This document shows, piece by piece, positions 1 through 5,800 of a DNA stretch of 8,282 nt. Source of the DNA: Lentisphaeria bacterium (GTDB lineage: Bacteria; Verrucomicrobiota; Lentisphaeria; JABSQK01; UBA12247); contig DMTJ01000019.1 of the NCBI GenBank assembly GCA_003477185.1, positions 1-8,282 on the forward strand, written 5' to 3'. Below the pieces are notes generated by a model that was given only the letters and a program-made list of their open reading frames with translations, was not told where the DNA came from and searched no databases. The translations under genes and the position numbers were made by a program. How positions within the stretch are numbered: position 1 is the stretch's first letter; every line of letters starts with the position of its first letter.

Positions 1-642
1 GTACCAGTCGTCGACCCACTCGAAAGCGTTGCCACTCATCCCATAGAATCCTTTGAGATTCTGTCCGCTGTCCATCACGGCGCAGGATACGGGAAATCCG
101 TCATCGTAGTCCCCGAGGTTTGATTTTCCCGAGAGCCGTGCCGAAGCATCACCGAAATTACCTTGCGGAGGAGGCCAACCATCGCCCCAAGGGTAAAGCG
201 CTCGATTCTGATCGGGGTCAATGGCGCAGAAACGCCACTGCTTGGCATTTGGTAGCTTGTAGCCCCAACCCCGAGGCAGGCGATCAGCGAGTTCTTCGCG
301 TATATTGAGCCAGGTCAGGAACTCTTCGGCGGCTTCATAGCTGACTTGAACAGCCGGTTGATCAGCGTCCATGAGGCTTTTGCCCTGGAAGCGTCTGACA
401 AAATGGCTGACGCGGAACTCGCGAAATTGGTCGTTGGTTACCTCGGTCTGGGCCACCCAGCACTGCAATTCCTCTATCCAGAGCAGGGTAAGGTTTAGGC
501 CAGCTATCTCATAGCTCTCACCATATCTCGGCCCATCATCAACGCGGTCAAGTGGTGGGAGGTTTTTAGTGCAGCCAAGGCAGAGCACGGCGACGCAGGC
601 TGCAATGAGGGAGGTGCTACACAACACCTTAATACGCGTCAT
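1..642 (-). CDS. FGE/SUMF1-domain putative lipoprotein, C-terminus cut by window edge
   Basis: Reading the minus strand from an ATG at 642 gives 214 codons open to the edge. Residues 1-24 look like a lipoprotein signal: MTRIK, a hydrophobic stretch, then LCLGC with Cys24 as the probable lipidated residue (Cys16 after LIAA is an alternative). The rest matches the FGE-sulfatase fold (PF03781): EVTN at 67-70, QPAVQVSYEAAEEFLTWLN at 95-113, YKLPNAKQWRFCA at 128-140 (the family's 'yRLPTEAEWEyA'), YPWGD at 150-154, and GFYGMSGNAFEWVDDWY at 198-214 (family 'GLyDMxGNVWEWxxDWY'). The family includes sulfatase-maturing enzymes that convert Cys to formylglycine, but many members are non-enzymatic or modify other substrates. 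The catalytic Cys pair lies in the C-terminal part outside the window, so activity cannot be judged. A lipid anchor would place it in the envelope, which argues against cytoplasmic sulfatase maturation. The start overlaps the end of the pilin-like gene by 14 nt, and no strong ribosome binding site precedes it, so coupled translation is likely. Confidence 0.85.
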   Translation of the reverse strand, partial: MTRIKVLCSTSLIAACVAVLCLGCTKNLPPLDRVDDGPRYGESYEIAGLNLTLLWIEELQCWVAQTEVTNDQFREFRVSHFVRRFQGKSLMDADQPAVQVSYEAAEEFLTWLNIREELADRLPRGWGYKLPNAKQWRFCAIDPDQNRALYPWGDGWPPPQGNFGDASARLSGKSNLGDYDDGFPVSCAVMDSGQNLKGFYGMSGNAFEWVDDWY

Positions 643-1267
643 TTTCCGTTTGAATGTAGCTTTGCATATCAACAGAAATGTCACCCTCAAGATACCATCG
701 GGGACCAAGAAACCCTTCCACGCGGCCGTCTTGGTAGGCGATGTTGCCATAGAATGTCTCACTGTTCCGGGTGACGTGGTTTTCAAGGCGGTCACTCATG
801 ATCGAGGAATCAGGGAGCACGGCATTTTCCACGAAGATGGGAATAGCATCGACCCAATCGCCGAGATACAAAAAGGAGGGGTCGACGATGTGATCATCTG
901 TATCGAGCCTGGTGTCAAATTGCTTGGTACTTGGGCACTTAAACACTCTACCCGAGGTGAGGTAGCCTTCTTCGATGAGGCGATCGAGGGCAAACTTAGG
1001 TTCAGCGGTGGCGTTGGACACAGCCGTGTGTTGGTTCGGGAACCAGCCCGCATGATCAATGCCATAGCTACGGATGCTCAAGCCCAACTGTTTTAGGCTT
1101 CCTATGCAGACACCCTGTCGAGCCCTCTCTCTGGCGTGCGAAAGCGAAGGCAAAAGCATGGCAAAAAGCACGCCGATGACCATGACTACGGCCATCAATT
1201 CGATAATTGTAAAGGTTTTCGACTTTTGGCTATTGGCGTGGATCACAAATGAAATCTCATCGGGCAA
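629..1267 (-). CDS. Type II secretion/type IV pilin-like protein with prepilin N-terminus
   Basis: This 212-residue protein has a prepilin signal. A leader ending SQKSKT precedes FTIIELMAVV (F19, invariant Glu23 = Glu5 of the mature form), and a hydrophobic helix runs to about residue 38, followed by LLPSLSHARERARQ. Residues 52-77 fit the PVC-type pseudopilin pattern (C-x-x-x-LKQLG...Y-x-x-D-x-x-G-WFP). FKCPS is at 109-113, and YGNIAYQDGRVEGF at 173-186 is a diverged form of the H-X9-DG-type C-terminal motif. Such proteins are cleaved by prepilin peptidase and assembled at the inner membrane in type II secretion or pilus-like systems, but most PVC paralogues have no assigned role. The residue before the cleavage site is Thr18, not the usual Gly. 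No in-frame ATG precedes the helix: the given start is TTG at 1267, and GTG at 1246 (residue 8) is an alternative with a faint GATGAG upstream. An in-frame TGA lies at 1277-1279. It is the first gene of a two-gene unit with the FGE-like lipoprotein. Confidence 0.88.
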   Translation of the reverse strand: MPDEISFVIHANSQKSKTFTIIELMAVVMVIGVLFAMLLPSLSHARERARQGVCIGSLKQLGLSIRSYGIDHAGWFPNQHTAVSNATAEPKFALDRLIEEGYLTSGRVFKCPSTKQFDTRLDTDDHIVDPSFLYLGDWVDAIPIFVENAVLPDSSIMSDRLENHVTRNSETFYGNIAYQDGRVEGFLGPRWYLEGDISVDMQSYIQTENDAY

Positions 1268-1346
1268 AAATAGAATTCAGCTGTATAAAGTAATTCCCTC
1301 AGCCTTGGCTTCAAGCCCAGAAATGCGAACCCTCAACGTGATAAAG
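1268..1346. promoter_or_regulatory. Divergent intergenic region between pilin-like and nucleotidyltransferase genes
   Basis: These 79 bases separate two genes read in opposite directions, so both promoters should lie here or just inside the flanking genes. The only promoter-like element I see is the AT-rich core around 1282-1290 (TGTATAAAG on plus, TATACA on minus). It could act as a -10 in either direction. No good -35 stands at the right spacing on either strand. Weak evidence. Confidence 0.25.
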
Positions 1347-2225
1347 ATGACTCAGAAACCAACTTTGATAGTTTTAGCAGCCGGAATGGGCTCGCGCTTT
1401 GGTGGGCTAAAACAGCTCGCGCCGGTTGGCCCCAACGGGGAGCTGATCATCGACTATACGATTTTTGATGCGGCACGGGCAGGATTTGGGCACGTGGTCT
1501 TTGTGATCAGACGGGAGCTTGAGCAGGAATTTCGCGCGGTGATTGGGGCACGTTTCGACGGGCATATCAATGTGGCTTATGCGTTTCAGGATCTATCAGA
1601 TTTGCCAAGTGGATTCGAGGTCCCAGCTGGCCGTACCAAGCCGTGGGGAACTGGGCATGCGTTGCGCGCCGCTCGGCACAATGTCGACGGACCGTGCTGT
1701 GTGGTCAACGCGGATGATTTTTATGGCGCAAGGGCTTATGAGCTGATGGGCAAGCACCTGGCGACGTCGGATCCTAGCTACGCGCTGGTTGGCTATTCGG
1801 TGGGCCATACGCTTTCCGACGCAGGCTCGGTTTCGCGGGGCGTCTGTCGCTGCGAAGATGGCGTTTTGCAGGCCATTGAGGAGGTCCACGGCATTCAGCG
1901 CTCGGGAGCGGAGGTTCGTAATGAAGCCGGCGAGTTGCTGGGCGATGCACAGATCGTTTCGATGAACTTCTGGGGTTTCCCGAGCTCGGTGTTTACGGAG
2001 CTGGAGGCTGGCTTTATCTCGTTTTTGAACGCCGGCGGCGAGGGAGAGTACTACCTGCCCACGATCGTGGAAAACGGAATGGCCGCTGGTCGGACGGTTC
2101 ACTTGCTGGGAGTCTGCGATACCTGGACCGGGGTGACCTACGCCTCCGATCAGCCTGCGGTCGCTCGCTTGTTGCTCGACTTGCACGCAAGCGGGGACTA
2201 TCCCCCATCGCTGCTGCCTGAGTAG
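1347..2225 (+). CDS. Sugar-nucleotide-type nucleotidyltransferase (NTP_transferase fold)
   Basis: This complete 292-residue cytoplasmic protein of the GT-A-like NTP_transferase superfamily (PF00483 type) probably transfers a nucleoside monophosphate from an NTP to a phosphorylated sugar or similar small molecule. The nucleotide-binding signature is LAAGMGSRFGGLKQ (10-23), followed by PVGPNGE (26-32). RTKPWGTGHA (96-105) fits the usual 'GTAhA' base-binding loop. NADDFYG (121-127) supplies the metal-binding acidic residue at the end of the central strand. GEYYLPT at about 230-236 and a W-x-G-V-T motif near the C-terminus fit the same fold. Length and layout match stand-alone bacterial members whose exact substrate is generally unknown. 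I chose ATG 1347 because the Rossmann strand normally begins a few residues after the start. ATG 1323 is in frame and would add eight residues. Anything further upstream is antisense to the pilin-like gene. The Shine-Dalgarno signal is poor. It stands alone, with no sugar-pathway neighbour. Confidence 0.88.
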   Translation: MTQKPTLIVLAAGMGSRFGGLKQLAPVGPNGELIIDYTIFDAARAGFGHVVFVIRRELEQEFRAVIGARFDGHINVAYAFQDLSDLPSGFEVPAGRTKPWGTGHALRAARHNVDGPCCVVNADDFYGARAYELMGKHLATSDPSYALVGYSVGHTLSDAGSVSRGVCRCEDGVLQAIEEVHGIQRSGAEVRNEAGELLGDAQIVSMNFWGFPSSVFTELEAGFISFLNAGGEGEYYLPTIVENGMAAGRTVHLLGVCDTWTGVTYASDQPAVARLLLDLHASGDYPPSLLPE

Positions 2226-2247
2226 GCCCCAAAGACCAGTTCTCCGG

Positions 2248-2310
2248 CGTCGTTTCGGCCGATGCCGCAGAAATGTGCGCATCCGGCACTTGAGGAGCGC
2301 CGAAACGACG
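2248..2310. repeat. 12-bp perfect inverted repeat with nested inner stem
   Basis: The arm CGTCGTTTCGGC (2248-2259) is exactly complementary to GCCGAAACGACG (2299-2310). Within the 39-base loop, TGCCG (2263-2267) pairs with CGGCA (2284-2288). The transcript could therefore fold into a long interrupted hairpin starting 22 bases after the nucleotidyltransferase stop. No T-tract follows, so it is not a classical intrinsic terminator. It could be a 3'-end stabilising structure, a Rho-linked end, or a small dispersed repeat. Confidence 0.6.
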
Positions 2311-2318
2311 GCAACCGG

Positions 2319-2355
2319 CCCATTTGGGTAGGACTGCTATGAGAGCCCGAATGGG
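2319..2355. repeat. Second inverted repeat, 10-bp stem with one G-U pair
   Basis: CCCATTTGGG (2319-2328) pairs with CCCGAATGGG (2346-2355), with one T-G wobble if transcribed rightward. G2318-C2356 extends the stem outward. The loop is about 17 bases. It sits only 8 bases after the first inverted repeat, so the two could form adjacent hairpins. No T-run follows. Confidence 0.5.
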
Positions 2356-2448
2356 CAGCGCCAGCGGCGGTTCCGGCATCGCCTGAGAGGTCGCCGGGAC
2401 AATGTGCTTAGGACGTGTAAGAAGTTCCGGAAAAGGTGCGTAGTAGCC

Positions 2449-2485
2449 AGCTAAAGTATAGCATAGCCTAGAGCCGTTTTTAGCT
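2449..2485. repeat. Short inverted repeat AGCTAAA / TTTAGCT
   Basis: AGCTAAA (2449-2455) is complementary to TTTAGCT (2479-2485), with 23 bases between. The right arm lies inside the region where a -35 element would sit for the downstream -10. A stem this short with such a loop is unlikely to fold stably. A binding site for a regulator is more plausible, but chance is possible. Confidence 0.3.
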
Positions 2486-2490
2486 AGAGC
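2468..2490 (+). promoter_or_regulatory. Paired CTAGAGC direct repeats upstream of promoter
   Basis: CTAGAGC occurs at 2468-2474 and again at 2484-2490, 16 bases start to start. The second copy covers the place where a -35 hexamer would be for the TATACT box at 2507. No recognisable TTGACA-like hexamer is present there. Paired sites replacing the -35 suggest binding by an activator or other regulator. This is inference from position and repetition only. Confidence 0.35.
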
Positions 2491-2503
2491 ACACTCGCGG
2501 GCG

Positions 2504-2512
2504 TGGTATACT
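2504..2512 (+). promoter_or_regulatory. Extended -10 promoter element (TGGTATACT)
   Basis: TGGTATACT fits the extended -10 consensus TGnTATAAT with one mismatch, an arrangement that can work without a good -35. Transcription would start near 2518-2520, leaving about 32 bases of leader before the small ORF at 2552. It is the best promoter candidate for the small ORF and the giant gene. Confidence 0.5.
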
Positions 2513-2535
2513 ACCGTCTTAATTTACCAGCTTTG

Positions 2536-2541
2536 TAGGGA
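2536..2541 (+). promoter_or_regulatory. Ribosome binding site candidate for the small ORF
   Basis: TAGGGA ends 10 bases before the ATG at 2552. The match to the anti-SD complement is partial and the spacing is slightly long. It supports the ORF being translated but does not prove it. Confidence 0.4.
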
Positions 2542-2551
2542 AACTATCCGC

Positions 2552-2803
2552 ATGACAGATTGCTTTTCTGATCAGTTTCAGGCAGTAATTGCCGGTTTCC
2601 GGCCACGCGTCGAGCGCCATTTAGGCAGCCCGGCGCGTTATTGTCTTAACGCGTACGTGCGCGGGATGTTTTCGTTTCAGTTTTTGTCTCAAGCACTCCA
2701 GGAGTACCAGCGTGCATACGCTACCCCCGCGTCAAGCGCCCAATGCGCCGCCCTCATCGGGCCCAATTTTTCCCACACGAACCACGAGGTCAGTTATGAA
2801 TAA
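2552..2803 (+). CDS. Small hypothetical protein coupled to the giant gene
   Basis: This is an 83-residue ORF I do not recognise. It has no signal peptide or membrane helix. The first half is rich in aromatic residues (several Phe and Tyr) and the end is polar. Cysteines are at 4, 31 and 65. Support for a real gene comes from context. It lies directly after an extended -10 promoter, has a plausible ribosome binding site, and its last codons and stop overlap the start of the giant gene in the 8-base arrangement ATGAATAA. Its 3' end also carries that gene's Shine-Dalgarno sequence. It could be a functional small protein, or a leader ORF that sets the translation rate of the giant gene. Nothing in the sequence separates these. 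Confidence 0.5.
   Translation: MTDCFSDQFQAVIAGFRPRVERHLGSPARYCLNAYVRGMFSFQFLSQALQEYQRAYATPASSAQCAALIGPNFSHTNHEVSYE
2786..2803 (+). promoter_or_regulatory. Shine-Dalgarno and 8-base stop/start overlap of the giant gene
   Basis: GAGG at 2786-2789 lies 6 bases before the ATG at 2796, which is optimal spacing and the clearest Shine-Dalgarno in the window. The small ORF's TAA (2801-2803) falls just after this ATG in another frame. Ribosomes finishing the small ORF can therefore re-initiate, which fixes ATG 2796 as the start of the giant gene. Confidence 0.7.
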
Positions 2804-5800
2804 TTTACGTTCCGGGTCATCCCGGCCGACATGGCATCTTGCTATGCTCGGTTTCGCGGTAGCGGTGCTGGCGATGCCAGGCTTGAGTGCTGTGGTCAGT
2901 GCCACGTACTTTGATTCCAACAACAACGGCCAGGTTGACACGGTTGACGTTGAGATGGACAATACCGTTGCTGGTAGTTCCTTTGAGGCTTCGGACTGGA
3001 CCTTCAGCATTACCGATGTTGCGGCAACGGCAGGAGTGGCGCAGACACCGGCCGTAAACGTGTTCCGACTTACGCTGACGGGGATGCCGGCCAATGACAC
3101 CGCACCTACCCTGACCGTGAGTTACACGAATGGAGGGGGCGGAGCCGACGACCTACAGGTAGGGGGAGGCGCTCACGCCAACTTTACCATTGCCGCGGAC
3201 GATGGTGCCGAGCCGATCATGGTGAGTGCAACAGCAGTTGACACTGGTCTCTTGACGGATCCGGATTCGATCGAGATTGAGTTCTCCGAAGATGTAACCG
3301 TCCCGGCACTTCAATTAGACGCCTATAACGTCGGGGCATCAACGATCACCGGAATTACCCAACTGACTGCGAATACCATCGAAATTCAGCTGGATGCTCA
3401 GATCACGGCAAGTGTGAGCACCATCCGCTATGACGCTGCGAATGGTGACTCGTTTGACGGTGTTGGCATCGAGCAACCCGACAACGACGCCGTGACTCTG
3501 GTTCTGCCACCTACTGCAAATCGAATTACCACAGCAGACGGAGACAGCAATGGTTTCATTGATCAGATCATCATTGAGTTCAACTCAACTGTTACGGCCG
3601 CGAACTTTACAGGTGCCTACTCCGTTGCAGGCTACGTGATCGACAATGGTGCGGTTGAGGATACCAGAGTTCTGTTGAACTTGGAGGAACGTAACATTGT
3701 GGATACTTGGGCAACCCCACAGGTAACCTACACGGCTGCAGGTGATACACGACGAGAGGTCGAGGTAGGCGGGGAAACGGTCACGGCTCGGGTTCAACCT
3801 TTCTCTGAAACAGCAACCGATGCTGCGCCGCCAGTGCTGATCAATGCTTCAACGCGTGATATAGACTTCAATGGTCACATTGACACCATCCTAGTGCGCT
3901 ACTCCGAGCTGGTCACGGAAGCTGGCGCGCCCTACACCGTTGCAGGGTATCGAGACCGCGGCCTGGACCTGAACGTGCGCTACATCGAACGCGGTACCGA
4001 TTCTGTGTATACGGTGGGTGAGGACGATCTCTGGATTGATGTCGATGACTCCAAAACGTACTCTGTAGGAGACGTCACGATCGACGATCTTGGCGCTGTG
4101 ATTGGTGACGCTGGGACAGAGGCTAATTGGTTCGCGACCATTCAACTTGTGGAAGCACAAAATCCCGACACGGGCGTGACCCCGCAGCTGACTTATGTTC
4201 GAGATGATGGTGGTGTTCTGGACGCCGCCGGGAACGAGGTGGTTGATGGGTCCACCGATACTCCGATTGATCGTGCGCAGCCCGTCATGTATGCTTTGGA
4301 GACGCGCGACGCTGACGGTAATGGTGCCCTTGACGGCATCTATATTGAGTTTAGTGAAACAGTCGACATTCAAGACACCGGGAATGCCGGTATTTCTGGC
4401 ATTACGGTTGTGGACCAGATCAATGGGATCACCTACGATCCGACGCCAGCCAACTACGACGGAAATGCTACCTCCATTGTCCTGGCATTAAACGAGGTTT
4501 TCAATGCCGATACCAATGTGTACTACGACACAGGCATTGTCCCGACCATTACGTATGACGGCAACGGGAATATCCGAGACGTAACCAACAATGCAGCAAC
4601 CGGCACAAATATCCTGCGGTCGCAAAACGTTGACGATACCACGATCAATGATGCCGGTCCAGATAACACCTTGGGAACGTCTGACGACACCTTACGGAAT
4701 GTGACTGGCAATGCTGACCGCTACGATGACCGAGCATTTCCGGTCATCGTCAGTACCTATCATAACCGTACCAACGGTCCGTTTGGTGCCTTGGTCTCAG
4801 ACGAAGTCATTGGTATGATTGGCGTCGACAATGACGATACGGTCATGATCCAGTTTTCCGAGTCGATGACACACGAACGCGGAGCGCTGACATCCGGGAC
4901 CATTCAGACTCGATTGCCGTTTGGCGGTCAGTGGCGCGCGCAAACTGCAGCTAATGGGCTTGGTAATCTGGATACGCCATCTGGTATCGAGTGGCAACAG
5001 ACCTTTAATAACGCAGACGACACAATCATCATTTACCTGACGGGCCCCAGTCCCGGCTTGCCGAACACTACGGCATCTACCTTGAGTGTTGGCAATACGA
5101 TCAATACGCATACCTCGTTCGAAGACGCAGCTGGGAATGACGTCCCAAGCATCACGGTGATCGGTGACTTCAACCCGGTGTACTGGCCGTCCGGTTCGCT
5201 GGCTGGAAACACCGAGCCCTGGATCACGCCGACGATCATTGACGAGCAACACTTCCTGCTGCCGCATTCGGCCGAAACTCGCCTGATCCAGATCGTGATC
5301 ACCAACAACAGCCGAAACCTGCCGGAGCTGCATCCCAAATTTGATCAGTCTTTCAACTTCAACCAGCTGCATGTCAACTACCCGTTTGATGACCCGCTGA
5401 CACCACCGGTGGATATTTTTCCAGCTGCTGAGTACATTGCCCCATTGTCCAGCACCCACACCTCCGGTTTTCAGATTGACGTTGAGTTTGCGGCTGGTAA
5501 TCCCACACTCATGCCATTGGATCTTCAGGGCTTCAACACCTTCAAGTATCATGAGGCAATTCCTCTCTCTACGGTGGATACGTTTTATCATCCTCTGCGG
5601 TTCAACGATGCAACCATCGACCCGACTGGTCCTACCCAGACCGGTACGTTCTTCGTAGAGTTACGGACCCATAACACCGTGGTGCATGGGGTAAACTTCA
5701 ATACCTGGATCCAGGAAGGATCGGTTGGTCTGCGACTGCCAAGCTTCTGTTTTGAGTTTCCCTCTGACGCCAGTCAATCGACGTGGGTACACAATGTCTA

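Larger units (their letters stand above)
2226..2551. other. Non-coding gap of about 330 bases
   Basis: No ORF here looks genuine. The left two-thirds (2240-2400) is GC-rich and holds two inverted repeats, entered separately. The right third (about 2440-2520) is more AT-rich and contains a short palindromic pair, paired CTAGAGC elements and an extended -10 box ahead of the small ORF. I see no tRNA, and no stem followed by a T-run that would make a classical terminator for the nucleotidyltransferase gene. Confidence 0.6.

Noticed and set aside
569..1096. Plus-strand ORF of 175 codons
   Set aside because: It is antisense to the pilin-like gene and the lipoprotein start, which both show clear family motifs. 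Its own translation shows none.
1074..1346. N-terminal extension of the nucleotidyltransferase frame upstream to ATG 1074
   Set aside because: This part is antisense to the well-supported pilin-like gene and has no family similarity. The conserved fold starts a few residues after ATG 1347.
1596..2282. Minus-strand ORF of 228 codons under the nucleotidyltransferase gene
   Set aside because: Its Arg-rich translation is typical of an antisense frame, and the plus-strand protein has intact family signatures.
2226..2400. Intrinsic terminator, integron attC site or tRNA in the gap
   Set aside because: Neither stem is followed by a T-run, no attC core sites (RYYYAAC/GTTRRRY) flank the repeat, and no tRNA T-loop or acceptor pairing is present.
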